From Bacteroidota bacterium (GTDB lineage Bacteria > Bacteroidota > Bacteroidia > Chitinophagales > Chitinophagaceae), in the NCBI GenBank assembly GCA_018267515.1, contig JAFDYJ010000017.1, forward strand, positions 124,001 to 188,000: DNA of 64,000 bases, written 5' to 3'. Made by a program: the position numbers and the translations under genes. The notes below the pieces were generated by a model. It saw only the letters and a list, made by a program, of their open reading frames with translations. It had not been told where the DNA came from and made no database searches. This document shows positions 8,925 through 18,869 of the stretch, piece after piece (the stretch's first letter is position 1; every line of letters starts with the position of its first letter).

Positions 8925-9020
8925 TTGAATTATGAATTTTGAATTGTAAATGGGTTTACGCTATTCGAAAATATCCTATTGAGTATTCACTACTCACTAT
9001 TCACTATTCACTATTGACAA
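8925..9020. repeat. AT-rich spacer with short tandem repeats before permease 1
   Basis: The spacer first has an inverted/direct mix of TTTGAATTATGAATTTTGAATT. It then has a tandem run of the CACTATT/TCACTATT type (about 8984-9015). The same kind of AT-rich pseudo-palindrome lies in most other spacers of this cluster. A reading frame runs through it in phase with permease 1, but its translation is just repeat sequence. Confidence 0.6.
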
Positions 9021-9031
9021 AAAGTATAGCC

Positions 9032-11467
9032 ATGATTAAGAATTATTTCAAGATAGCCATCAGGAACCTGCTTCGACACAGGCTTATTTCTTTTATTAAC
9101 TTATTTGGACTAACGGTTGGTTTCACCTGCTGCCTTCTTATACTTACTTATATTTTAAATGAACTGAGTTATGACCGGTATAATAAGAATGCAGACAATA
9201 TTTACCGGATAACAAGAACTTTCTATAACGGTAACGGAGATGCAACCTTAAAACTGAGTACGATATCGCCTCCATTTGGCTATTACCTGCCGACTGATTT
9301 TCCAGAAATACAAAAGATGACCCGGCTTTTGAATATCGGCACCACTTCTCTCCGGTATAAAGATAAATTGCTTAATGAGCAGGATGTATACTGTGCAGAT
9401 GAGAATATTTTTGATGTCTTTACCATTAAAGTTCTTAAGGGGAACCCTGCTACAGCATTGAAAGACCCTTTCTGTGTGATGCTGACAGAAGAAACGGCTA
9501 AAAAATATTTCGGAGATGAAGACCCGATCAATAAAGTACTAAGAGGCAACAATCAATTTGATTTAAAGGTCACCGGAGTTTTCAAAAATTTTCCTTCCAA
9601 TGCTCATCTTCATCCCGATATCCTGATTTCATTCAACACGTTAAAAGATTCAGCAGTGTATGGGGAAGAAAATTTGCGAAAGAACTGGGGTAATAATTCA
9701 TTCTTAACCTACATAATGCTTCCTGAAAATTATAATGTAAAAAATATGGAAGCCAGATTCCCTGCTTTTCTGGATAAACATATGGCAGGGCAGGAATATA
9801 TCGGGCAGCAGGCTTCGAAGTTTACAAAGCTGGATTTACAAAAGCTTACAGATATTCACCTTCATTCTCATACCGATTATGAAGCAGAGCCTAATGGTGA
9901 TATAAAGCGGGTTTATATATTTTCTGCTATCGCTTTAATTATTTTATTGATTGCCTGTATTAATTATATGAATCTTTCAACGGCACGTTCATCATTACGG
10001 GCAAGAGAAATTGGTATCCGAAAAGTAATCGGAGCCCGGAAAAAAGAGCTGATCCTGCAATTTCTCGGCGAATCCGTTTTACTTACCTGGGCAGCTATTC
10101 TTATTGCATTCGGGCTGCTCTATGTTGTATTACCCTGGTTGAATACAGTATCCGGTCAAAATCTTTCAATAGATATTTTATTGAAATGGCAGGTACTGTT
10201 ACCCTTATTGCTATCGCCAATTATTGTAGGTGCATTGGCAGGTTTGTATCCTGCCCTCTTTATGTCATCATTCCAACCGATAAAAACTTTAAAGGGATTA
10301 TTTAAAGTTGGCGGTAGCAACATCAGCTTCAGAAAAGTGCTGGTGGTAACACAGTTTGCTATCTCTATTATTCTTATAATAACGACAGTAATAGTTTTTC
10401 AGCAACTGAAGTTTATGCAAAATGCTTCATTAGGATACAATAAAGATCATATCATAACCATGGCATACAGTGCTCAGCTAAATAACGGTTATGAATCTTT
10501 CCGGAACACTTTATTACAAAACCCGGATATTAAGGAAGTAGGACGTTCATCAAGAATTCCCACAGGGAGATTGCTGGACGGAATGGATGCATATGCCCCG
10601 GGTAATGATTCGATGATACCCGTAAAAGCTGATATCAGATATGTTGCTGCAGATTATGATTTTATTCCGGTTTATGGAATACAAATGGCTGAAGGCAGGA
10701 ATTTCTCCCGGGAATATGGTACTGATACCTCCAATTTTATTCTTAATGAAGCTGCAGTAAAAGCAATAGGTTGGAAAACATCGCAAGAGACTGTTGGAAA
10801 AAATTTCAGATACGATAATATGGACGGGCATATCATTGGTGTAATGAAAGACTTTCATTTTGAGTCATTGCATCAAACCATTGCGCCTTTGATTTTAAAA
10901 ATGCCGGCTCCGGTACCAAATCAAACTTATTATAATGCTATTTCAATCAAAATTTCAGGGCAGCACCTGGCTTCCACTTTATCAACCCTGAAACAAACCT
11001 GGGAAAAGTATCAGCCTGATCTCCCTTACCAATATACTTTTTTAGATGAAAATTTTGACAAACTGTATGCAGCCGAGCAAACACAGGAAACCATTTTTGC
11101 AACGTTTGCCTGCATCGCCATTTTTATTGCCTGTCTTGGACTGTTTGGCTTATCAGCATTTGCCATTTCTCAACGCATAAAAGAAATAGGAATCAGGAAA
11201 GTGTTAGGCGCCAATGTTAGCGGGATAGTTGGTTTATTATCAAAAGATTTTTTGATGCTTGTTGGTATTGCTTCAGTTTTAGCATTTCCCATAGCCTGGT
11301 ATGCCATGAATAACTGGTTAAAAGATTTTGCTTATAGAATAGATATACAATGGTGGGTGTTTCTTATAGCTGGAATTGCAGCGGCTTTAATTGCATTTGT
11401 AACAGTAAGCTTCCAGGCAATAAAAGCAGCGATGGTAAACCCTGTGAAGAGCCTGAGAACGGAATAA
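9032..11467 (+). CDS. FtsX-like ABC permease 1 of 8
   Basis: The protein has 811 residues from ATG 9032; an in-frame ATG at 8939 would only add repeat-derived residues. Topology: TM1 at about 15-40, a large periplasmic MacB-PCD domain to about 285, four helices to about 455, a second periplasmic domain to about 685, then three helices. Thus it is a fused double MacB-type permease with eight helices. Coupling segments REIGIRKVIGA and KEIGIRKVLGA follow the helix starts of each half and would contact the ATPase. The C-terminus NPVKSLRTE is shared by the cluster. Substrate unknown. Confidence 0.9.
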   Translation: MIKNYFKIAIRNLLRHRLISFINLFGLTVGFTCCLLILTYILNELSYDRYNKNADNIYRITRTFYNGNGDATLKLSTISPPFGYYLPTDFPEIQKMTRLLNIGTTSLRYKDKLLNEQDVYCADENIFDVFTIKVLKGNPATALKDPFCVMLTEETAKKYFGDEDPINKVLRGNNQFDLKVTGVFKNFPSNAHLHPDILISFNTLKDSAVYGEENLRKNWGNNSFLTYIMLPENYNVKNMEARFPAFLDKHMAGQEYIGQQASKFTKLDLQKLTDIHLHSHTDYEAEPNGDIKRVYIFSAIALIILLIACINYMNLSTARSSLRAREIGIRKVIGARKKELILQFLGESVLLTWAAILIAFGLLYVVLPWLNTVSGQNLSIDILLKWQVLLPLLLSPIIVGALAGLYPALFMSSFQPIKTLKGLFKVGGSNISFRKVLVVTQFAISIILIITTVIVFQQLKFMQNASLGYNKDHIITMAYSAQLNNGYESFRNTLLQNPDIKEVGRSSRIPTGRLLDGMDAYAPGNDSMIPVKADIRYVAADYDFIPVYGIQMAEGRNFSREYGTDTSNFILNEAAVKAIGWKTSQETVGKNFRYDNMDGHIIGVMKDFHFESLHQTIAPLILKMPAPVPNQTYYNAISIKISGQHLASTLSTLKQTWEKYQPDLPYQYTFLDENFDKLYAAEQTQETIFATFACIAIFIACLGLFGLSAFAISQRIKEIGIRKVLGANVSGIVGLLSKDFLMLVGIASVLAFPIAWYAMNNWLKDFAYRIDIQWWVFLIAGIAAALIAFVTVSFQAIKAAMVNPVKSLRTE

Positions 11468-11477
11468 AAGTATAACC

Positions 11478-13865
11478 ATGATTAAAAATTATCTATCATT
11501 TGCCATAAAGAATTTCAGAAAACAAAAACTGTTTTCGCTAATTAATATTCTGGGGCTTACTATCGGCATTACCTGCTGCCTGATGTTATTTCTTTTTATT
11601 CAGAATGAATTCAGCTATGATAATTTTCATAAGAATGGAAAAAATATTTACCGGGTGATGCGGGTAGGTGAAATGAATGGCGAGAAACATGAAATACCCT
11701 ATGTGTCTGCGGCCTATGCTCCAGCTTTATTAAGCGATTTTCCTGATGTGATTCAAAAAGTGGTACGAGTCGTTCGTGACAATGACCTGATCAGTTATAA
11801 TAACACTTCATACAATGAGAAAAACGTTGTTCTTGCTGACGATAACTTTTTTTCTGTTTTTAGTTTTCCGCTTATTAAAGGTAATCCTACCACAGCATTA
11901 AAAGATCCTAATAGTATTGTATTGACAGAAACAACTGCTAAAAAATATTTTGGCAATGATGATCCAATGGGGAAAATTTTACAGTTTAACAAAGACCAGC
12001 AGCTAAAAATTACTGGTATTTCAAAAGATGTTCCGGTGAATTCGCATTTGCAGTTTGACATGGTGGTTCCTTTAGAAATACTACGACCTATGCTGCCTGA
12101 CTGGTTTACTAACTTTCCCAATAATACCCTGTTTACCTATGTTCAATTAAAGCCTGATGCTAATCCTGGTCAATTAGAAAAACGCTTCCCAGTTTTTATG
12201 GATAAATATCTGGGAAAGTACTATGCAAAGACCGGCGCCAAAATGAGTCTCATCATCAAGCCATTAAACAAAATATATTTTGCATCAGACAATTTTGATA
12301 ATGTAAAACATGGCAATAGAAAAATGGTGTACATCTTTATGTCCATCGCCATTCTTATCCTGTTAATTGCTTGTATCAATTTCATTAATCTTGCCACAGC
12401 AAGAGCTACTGACCGATCCAAAGAAGTGGGATTACGGAAAGTTCTTGGAGCTGTGAAAAAACAATTGCTTAGTCAGTTTATTTTGGAATCTGTGTTATTT
12501 GCAACCCTTGCCTGCATTCTTTCTGTCTTACTCCTTCAATTACTGATGCCGGCTTATACGGGATTGTTGGGATATAAACTTCCTGCATTCTGGAGCAATC
12601 CCTGGTTTTATATTTTTATACTTGGGGTGATTGTTATTGTTGGATTATTGGCAGGTAGCTATCCAGCTATATTCCTTTCTTCTTTTTCACCAATTGAATC
12701 ATTGAAGGGAAAACTAAAAGCTGGAAGCAATGGAGCCTTCTTCAGAAAAACTTTGGTTGTTTTCCAATTTAGCATATCGGTTTTATTGATAATAAGTGTT
12801 GTGGTTATGATGAACCAGATGAGGTATGTGAAGAATTTTGATCTGGGATTCAATAAAGAACAATCCATGATTGTACGGTTTGACAACTTTGATATTTCGA
12901 GAAAGAAAAAACAGTTTAAAAACGAGTTACTCACATTACCATCGGTTCAAAATGTATCATTGATGTCCGGTGAACCCGGAGGTTTTCATGATCGGTATAG
13001 TTTTGAAGCAGAGTCTAATCCCGCAGAAAAATATTTGCTCAATACTGAATTTAGTGATCTCGATATTGTAAAAACTTTAGGGCTTAAGATAATTGCAGGA
13101 AGAGATTTTTCAGAAAATTTCGGGACAGATACTACACAGGCAGTGCTGATTAACAGAACTACTGCAGCTACACTTGGATATAATACCCCAGAACAGGCAA
13201 TTGGAAAATGGATAAGAAATATAACAGGAGACAGCCTTCGCCGCACAATTGTAGGCGTTGTAGAAGATTATCATTATACATCATTACAAACAGCTATTGG
13301 TCCATTGGTAATTTCTCCGGGAAAAGATAATCGTCTTGCATTAATAAAATTAAATCCTTCTAAACTCAAATCTACTATCAGTGATATTAAAAAGGTTTAT
13401 GCTGTTGTAGCTCCGGATTATCCTTTTGAATATTCTTTTCTCGATGACCGCTTTGATCAGCTATACAGAACAGAATCAAAACAGGAGTCGGTGTTAAGTA
13501 TTTTTTCCGTGATTGCAATTTTTATTGCCTGCCTCGGCTTGTTTGGACTCTCTTCTTATACTGCAATAAAAAGAACAAAAGAAGTTGGTGTTCGTAAAGT
13601 GCTGGGTTCTTCTGTTGAAAATATTGTTTTGTTGCTTTCAAAAGACCTGTTGAAGCCTGTATTGCTTGGAGCATGTATTGCAGCTCCTGTTGGATTTTAT
13701 TTTATGAATAAATGGTTACAGGGTTTTGCATATCGCATAGAATTTCGGTGGTGGATGTTTGCCCTGGCAATTTTTATAGCGTTGCTGATCGCATTATTGA
13801 CAGTTGGGGTACAGGCTATAAAAGCAGCGATGGCAAACCCGGTGAAGTCACTCCGAACGGAGTGA
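11478..13865 (+). CDS. FtsX-like ABC permease 2 of 8
   Basis: The protein has 795 residues from ATG, only 10 bp after permease 1, the tightest junction in the array and the one without a hairpin spacer. Same double-MacB layout; coupling segments are KEVGLRKVLGA and KEVGVRKVLGS. Its last five codons and stop (SLRTE-stop) are written by the left arm of an inserted palindrome. The apparent original ending of the gene is left stranded just downstream at 13893-13910 (AGC TTG AGA ACA GAG TGA). The product therefore still ends in KSLRTE. Confidence 0.9.
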   Translation: MIKNYLSFAIKNFRKQKLFSLINILGLTIGITCCLMLFLFIQNEFSYDNFHKNGKNIYRVMRVGEMNGEKHEIPYVSAAYAPALLSDFPDVIQKVVRVVRDNDLISYNNTSYNEKNVVLADDNFFSVFSFPLIKGNPTTALKDPNSIVLTETTAKKYFGNDDPMGKILQFNKDQQLKITGISKDVPVNSHLQFDMVVPLEILRPMLPDWFTNFPNNTLFTYVQLKPDANPGQLEKRFPVFMDKYLGKYYAKTGAKMSLIIKPLNKIYFASDNFDNVKHGNRKMVYIFMSIAILILLIACINFINLATARATDRSKEVGLRKVLGAVKKQLLSQFILESVLFATLACILSVLLLQLLMPAYTGLLGYKLPAFWSNPWFYIFILGVIVIVGLLAGSYPAIFLSSFSPIESLKGKLKAGSNGAFFRKTLVVFQFSISVLLIISVVVMMNQMRYVKNFDLGFNKEQSMIVRFDNFDISRKKKQFKNELLTLPSVQNVSLMSGEPGGFHDRYSFEAESNPAEKYLLNTEFSDLDIVKTLGLKIIAGRDFSENFGTDTTQAVLINRTTAATLGYNTPEQAIGKWIRNITGDSLRRTIVGVVEDYHYTSLQTAIGPLVISPGKDNRLALIKLNPSKLKSTISDIKKVYAVVAPDYPFEYSFLDDRFDQLYRTESKQESVLSIFSVIAIFIACLGLFGLSSYTAIKRTKEVGVRKVLGSSVENIVLLLSKDLLKPVLLGACIAAPVGFYFMNKWLQGFAYRIEFRWWMFALAIFIALLIALLTVGVQAIKAAMANPVKSLRTE

Positions 13866-13892
13866 CGGAATCCCGATTATTTCGGGATGAAG
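13843..13892 (+). mobile_element. 40-bp palindromic insertion with 5-bp target duplication
   Basis: Between two copies of TGAAG (13843-13847 and 13888-13892) lies a 40-bp block. It is made of a perfect hairpin TCACTCCGAACGGAGTGA and a second one, TCCCGATTATTTCGGGA. Removing the block and one TGAAG restores a continuous permease ending AAG-AGC-TTG-AGA-ACA-GAG-TGA (KSLRTE-stop). This is a miniature, REP-like mobile palindrome with no coding capacity. The CCCGAT/ATCGGG hairpin resembles the one at 23838. Confidence 0.7.
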
Positions 13893-13948
13893 AGCTTGAG
13901 AACAGAGTGAATTGATACTTGTTAATTGATAATTCAAAATTATATATC

Positions 13949-16315
13949 GTGTTTAAAAATTATTTCAAAATCGCAGTAAGGAATCTCTGGAAGACCAAGG
14001 GGTATAGTTTTTTAAATATCGCCGGGCTGGCCATTGGCATTGCCTGTGCCGGGCTTATTTTTTTATGGGTAGAAGATGAAGTTACCTATGATCAGTATTA
14101 CAGTAATAATAAAAATATATACAAAGTAAAGAACAGCCAGACCTATGATGGGACCACTTTCGTTTTTGATGCTACACCCGGCCCATTGGCACAATCTATG
14201 AAAGCTGATATACCGGGTATAAAAACAACAGCCCGTACCACCTGGGGCAACCGTGTCCTGTTTTCATTGGATGATAAGACCATTTATGAACAGGGACTGT
14301 ACGTGGATTCCGGCTTCTTTTCCATATTTCATTTCCGGTTTTTAAAAGGAAATGCAGCCAACCCCTTTCCGCAATTACATTCTTTAGTCGTCACCAGTGA
14401 TATGGCTGAAAAATTCTTTGGCACCACCGACATTGTTGGGAAAACACTGAAAGTAAATAATGAGCAGGACTATGTGATTACCGCAGTGATAAAAGATCTT
14501 CCTGAGAATGCCTCGTTTAATAAAGTACATTGGTTTTCGCCTTTCAGAATTTATGGAGAAAATAATCAATGGCTGCAGGAATGGGGCAACAACGGCATTA
14601 TAACTTATGTTCAAACAGAAGATAATACCAACAGTAATAGCATTAACAAAAAACTGGTTGGATATGTAAAATCCAGGAATAAGGAAGCCAATTCTGAAAT
14701 GTCCATTTACCCGAACAGCCGGTGGAGGTTGTATGACAGTTTTGATAAAAACGGAGCGGAAAAAGAAGGGCGGATCCGGTATGTAAAACTGTTCAGTCTT
14801 ATTGCCTGGATTATTTTAATCATTGCCTGCATCAACTTCATGAACCTGGCAACTGCCCGGTCCGAACAAAGAGCCAGGGAAGTCGGTGTACGGAAAGTTT
14901 TAGGTGCCGTAAAGAGCAAACTGATATTTCAATTTCTCGCTGAGTCATTAATCATGACATTTATTTCAGCACTGGTGGCTGTTGTTATTATGTATTTCAC
15001 CTTACCGGCCTTCAATAACCTGGTTGAAAAACATCTATCCCTTAACTTATTGGCTCCTTTACATATTATTTCACTATTAGTAATTGTACTGATTAGCGGA
15101 TTACTGGCCGGCAGCTATCCTGCCTTTTATCTTTCTTCCTTTAACCCGGTCATGGTTTTAAAAAAACTGAAACTAAAGAATGGTGCCGGCGCCGGATTTA
15201 TAAGAAAATCGTTGGTCGTAATTCAGTTTTCTGTTTCTGTCATTCTTATTATATGCACTGTTATTATTTACCAGCAAATCCGGCATACCAAGGACAGAGA
15301 TTTGGGATTTAATAAAAACAATCTTGTCTTCATGAGTTTACAGGGAAAACTGAAAGACAATTTTACACCTATTAAAAATGAATTATTACAATCCGGTATC
15401 GCAGAAAATGCAAGTTTAAGTTCAAGTGATGAATTGCAATATGGAAGTAATTCGGGAGATTTCAGCTGGGATGGGAAAGATCCCGGCAAACAATTGCTGG
15501 TAAGTATGGTTTTTGTTAGTCCTGAACATCTTTCAACGGCAGGAATGAAACTGAAGGAAGGAAGAGATTTTTATCCGAATGCTGCTGCCGACAGCAACAA
15601 TGTGATCATAAATGAAACATTGGCAAAAGCAATGAAAACAAAGAATGTTATTGGCAGCATCATATCCTGGGGCGATGAAGGGAAATATACAGTGGTGGGA
15701 GTTGTCAAAGACTTTATCTATAATAATGTGTACACAGATCCGGCTCCATTGATCTTTTTCTGTAATCCCGGATATGCCAATTATTTGTCTATTCGTTTCC
15801 GTCCTGATTCAGATATCCGTACTGCCCTATCCGGCATGGAGTCAATTATTAAAAAGTATAATCCCGGCTACCCGGTTGAATACAATTTTGTGGACGATGT
15901 GTTTGATATGTATTTCAAAGGAGAAACCCTGGTTGGAAAATTAGCTGCTGTATTCGCCGTGCTTGCTATTATTATTTCCTGCCTGGGTTTGTTTGGACTT
16001 TCCGCATTTACTGCCGAGAACAGGATAAAGGAAATCGGGATTCGCAAAGTGTTAGGAGCAAGTACCGGGGGGCTGGCTACTTTATTGTCCAAAGATTTTA
16101 TCCGGATGGTATTCATCTCCTGCATTATTGCCTTTCCTATTGCATGGTGGGTTATGCATAGCTGGCTACAGGATTTTGAATATAGGGTAGCTATCAGTTG
16201 GTGGATATTTTTCGGCGCCGGTTTACTTGCCCTGTTGATTGCTTTGGTTACTGTCAGTTTCCAGGCGGTGAAAGCAGCAATAGCAAACCCGGTAAAGAGT
16301 TTGAGAATGGAGTAA
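13949..16315 (+). CDS. FtsX-like ABC permease 3 of 8
   Basis: I start it at GTG 13949 (GTG TTT AAA AAT TAT TTC), which aligns with the starts of the other permeases; the upstream TTG 13919 adds only spacer residues. The protein has 788 residues, with coupling segments REVGVRKVLGA and KEIGIRKVLGA. Its C-terminus is KSLRME, the only Met variant. The first half resembles permease 8 most closely (shared NFMNL-TARSE-RAREVG and KLIFQF segments, and HT-DRD-G after TM5), so the two may form a subfamily. Same eight-helix double-MacB topology. Confidence 0.9.
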   Translation: MFKNYFKIAVRNLWKTKGYSFLNIAGLAIGIACAGLIFLWVEDEVTYDQYYSNNKNIYKVKNSQTYDGTTFVFDATPGPLAQSMKADIPGIKTTARTTWGNRVLFSLDDKTIYEQGLYVDSGFFSIFHFRFLKGNAANPFPQLHSLVVTSDMAEKFFGTTDIVGKTLKVNNEQDYVITAVIKDLPENASFNKVHWFSPFRIYGENNQWLQEWGNNGIITYVQTEDNTNSNSINKKLVGYVKSRNKEANSEMSIYPNSRWRLYDSFDKNGAEKEGRIRYVKLFSLIAWIILIIACINFMNLATARSEQRAREVGVRKVLGAVKSKLIFQFLAESLIMTFISALVAVVIMYFTLPAFNNLVEKHLSLNLLAPLHIISLLVIVLISGLLAGSYPAFYLSSFNPVMVLKKLKLKNGAGAGFIRKSLVVIQFSVSVILIICTVIIYQQIRHTKDRDLGFNKNNLVFMSLQGKLKDNFTPIKNELLQSGIAENASLSSSDELQYGSNSGDFSWDGKDPGKQLLVSMVFVSPEHLSTAGMKLKEGRDFYPNAAADSNNVIINETLAKAMKTKNVIGSIISWGDEGKYTVVGVVKDFIYNNVYTDPAPLIFFCNPGYANYLSIRFRPDSDIRTALSGMESIIKKYNPGYPVEYNFVDDVFDMYFKGETLVGKLAAVFAVLAIIISCLGLFGLSAFTAENRIKEIGIRKVLGASTGGLATLLSKDFIRMVFISCIIAFPIAWWVMHSWLQDFEYRVAISWWIFFGAGLLALLIALVTVSFQAVKAAIANPVKSLRME

Positions 16316-16351
16316 TTAATCATTCGTAATTCACAATTAATCATCAAGACC

Positions 16352-18781
16352 ATGTTTAAAAATTATTTCAAAATCGCCATTCGGAATCTTTGGAAGAACA
16401 AAGGTTTTACGTTCATCAATATTGCCGGATTGGCAATTGGTCTTTCCTGTTTTATTTTGATTACATTGTATGTAATAGACGAATTAAGTTATGATCGCTT
16501 TTATCCAAATGCGGAACGAATATACCGGGTAGATGCAGATATTAAGTTTGGTGGAAATCAATTGAGTCTTTGCACCAACAGTGATCCGATGGGAGCAACG
16601 CTGAAAAAAGATTACCCGCAGGTTGAAGAATTTACACGGGTATATTCCAGCGAAGGAAGTAAGCTGGTTAGAAAAGGAAACGAATATATCACTGAAGAAA
16701 ATATTGTTTACGCTGATTCCACTTTCTTTAATATATTTTCTCAGACGGTTTTATCCGGCGATACAAAAACTGCTTTATATGAGCCCAATACCGTAGTAAT
16801 CTCAGAAACCGCAGCCAGAAAATATTTTTCCACTCCGAATGCTGCAGGCCAAACTTTAGAAATAGATAAAAAACCTTTTAAGGTCACCGCAGTAATAAAA
16901 GATATGCCCCAAAACTCTCATTTCCATTTTGACTTCATTATGTCAATGAAAAATGTGGAGTACGGCTGGAATAATTTTCTCAGCCTTAATTTTCAAACTT
17001 ATATACGGTTAAAGCCGGGTACGGATTATCATGTTTTCGAAAAAAACTTTGAGCAGGTTACAGAAAAATATATTTTACCCCAGGCTAAACAATTGATGAC
17101 AGGATTAACTACAATGGAAGATTTCAGGAAATCCGGCAACATGCTGAGTTTCTATTTAATGCCGCTTACAAAAATACATTTATACAGTCATCGTTTTCCT
17201 GAATTTGAAGCAAATGGTAATATCCAGTATGTTTATATATTTAGCGCAATAGCTCTTTTCATTTTACTGATCGCCTGTATCAACTTCATGAACCTTTCCA
17301 CGGCCCGAAGTGTCAACCGTGCCAAAGAAGTCGGTATCCGGAAAGTGTTGGGAACCGGGAGAAAAAACCTGGTTACCCAGTTCCTTTCAGAATCTACGCT
17401 CATGGCAGTTATATCATTGATGGTTGCCCTTGCCATTACTTATTTCAGTTTACCTCTTTTTAATAATATAGCTGCAAAATCTTTTCAGTTTAATAACATT
17501 TTTAATTTTCAATTTTTTCCATTCCTGGTAGCTCTCCCTTTTATTGTTGGAATATTAGCCGGCTTATATCCCGCATTCTTTCTTTCAAACTTTAAACCCA
17601 TTGTGGTTTTAAAAGGTAAAATCAATGCCGGGTTTAAGAAAAATGTGCTTCGCAGTGGCCTGGTAGTATTTCAATTTTTTATTTCCATTGTACTGATTGT
17701 GGGTACGATTACCGTTTTTAAACAACTCCATTTTATTCAAACCACAAATCTTGGATTTGCAAAAGACCAGGTAATAATCTTAAATGGCGCAGATGCCCTT
17801 GGGAAAAATGATGAGACATTCAAAAATGAAGTGCTGAAACTACCGGGAGTAAAGAGTGGTACCATGAGCGGGTTTCTTCCTGTCACTTCTTCACGGAGTG
17901 ATTACAGCTACTCCAAAGAAGCAGTAATGGATCCTAAAAATGCGTTGTCAATGCAGTCATGGACTGTAGACTATGATTATATTAATACTATGGGCATGCA
18001 GATCATAAAGGGAAGAAATTTTTCAAGAGATTTTGGGACAGATTCTTCTGCAGTGATTTTAAATGAAACCGCAGCCAAAGTTTTAGAATTTAATGACCCC
18101 ATCGGAAAAAGATTATACCTGAACTACCCGGGGCAAGACAGCATGGAACTACAGGTATTTACCATTGTCGGTATTGTAAAAGATTTTCATTTTGAATCAT
18201 TGCGGCAAAATATTTTCCCATTAGGCCTCCGGCTTGGGCATAACAACACAAGAATGTCTTTTCGAATTACCGCTTTGGATTCAAAACCTCTTCTATCAAA
18301 AATTCAGGGGTTATGGAAGTCACTGGCGCCGGGCATGCCTTTCAGTTACCAGTTTATGGATGATGCGTTCTCAAAAATGTATCGAAGTGAACAAAGGGTG
18401 GAACAAGTGTCAATTACCTTCTCTATCCTTACGATTCTGATTGCCTGTCTTGGATTATTTGGATTAGTAACATACATGGCAGAGCAACGTACCAAAGAAA
18501 TCGGTGTGAGAAAAGTGTTGGGAGCCAGTGTTCCGAATCTTGTTGCTATGCTCAGTAAAGATTTTTTGAAGCTTGTTGCCATTGCATCTCTGTTCGCATT
18601 TCCGGTAGCCTGGTGGGTGATGCATAAATGGCTCCAGGATTTTGCATACCGGATTAATATTGAATGGTGGGTATTTATTTTGGCAGCATTCATTGCATTA
18701 TTGATTGCATTGCTGACAGTAAGTGTACAGGCGATCAAAGCTGCTTTGGCCAACCCGGTGAAGAGTTTGAGAACGGAATAA
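16352..18781 (+). CDS. FtsX-like ABC permease 4 of 8
   Basis: The protein has 809 residues from ATG (MFKNYFKIAIRNLWKNKG). It follows permease 3 after a 36-bp spacer holding an AT-rich inverted repeat (TAATTAATCATTCGTAATT with CACAATTAATCATC). Coupling segments are KEVGIRKVLGT and KEIGVRKVLGA. The periplasmic domains differ in sequence from its neighbours while the membrane helices and C-terminus NPVKSLRTE are conserved, as expected if ligand recognition has diverged on a common engine. Confidence 0.9.
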   Translation: MFKNYFKIAIRNLWKNKGFTFINIAGLAIGLSCFILITLYVIDELSYDRFYPNAERIYRVDADIKFGGNQLSLCTNSDPMGATLKKDYPQVEEFTRVYSSEGSKLVRKGNEYITEENIVYADSTFFNIFSQTVLSGDTKTALYEPNTVVISETAARKYFSTPNAAGQTLEIDKKPFKVTAVIKDMPQNSHFHFDFIMSMKNVEYGWNNFLSLNFQTYIRLKPGTDYHVFEKNFEQVTEKYILPQAKQLMTGLTTMEDFRKSGNMLSFYLMPLTKIHLYSHRFPEFEANGNIQYVYIFSAIALFILLIACINFMNLSTARSVNRAKEVGIRKVLGTGRKNLVTQFLSESTLMAVISLMVALAITYFSLPLFNNIAAKSFQFNNIFNFQFFPFLVALPFIVGILAGLYPAFFLSNFKPIVVLKGKINAGFKKNVLRSGLVVFQFFISIVLIVGTITVFKQLHFIQTTNLGFAKDQVIILNGADALGKNDETFKNEVLKLPGVKSGTMSGFLPVTSSRSDYSYSKEAVMDPKNALSMQSWTVDYDYINTMGMQIIKGRNFSRDFGTDSSAVILNETAAKVLEFNDPIGKRLYLNYPGQDSMELQVFTIVGIVKDFHFESLRQNIFPLGLRLGHNNTRMSFRITALDSKPLLSKIQGLWKSLAPGMPFSYQFMDDAFSKMYRSEQRVEQVSITFSILTILIACLGLFGLVTYMAEQRTKEIGVRKVLGASVPNLVAMLSKDFLKLVAIASLFAFPVAWWVMHKWLQDFAYRINIEWWVFILAAFIALLIALLTVSVQAIKAALANPVKSLRTE

Positions 18782-18868
18782 AACTATTTTAAATTTTAAA
18801 TGATGCATGTTGAATGTTGAATTCAAGCTTCATCCAAAATTTAAAATTCATAATTTAGAATAACATAG
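18782..18868. repeat. Inverted AT-rich spacer repeat, copy 1
   Basis: Starts with ACTATTTTAAATTTTAAATG and continues through ATGTTGAATGTTGAATT, with a partly complementary right half (CAAAATTTAAAATTCAT). The left half is nearly identical to the spacers at 21303 and 23784. Confidence 0.75.
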
Positions 18869-18869
18869 C

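Noticed and set aside
13712-13915. Small gene overlapping the end of permease 2
   Set aside because: It is a shifted reading of permease codons and of the palindrome.
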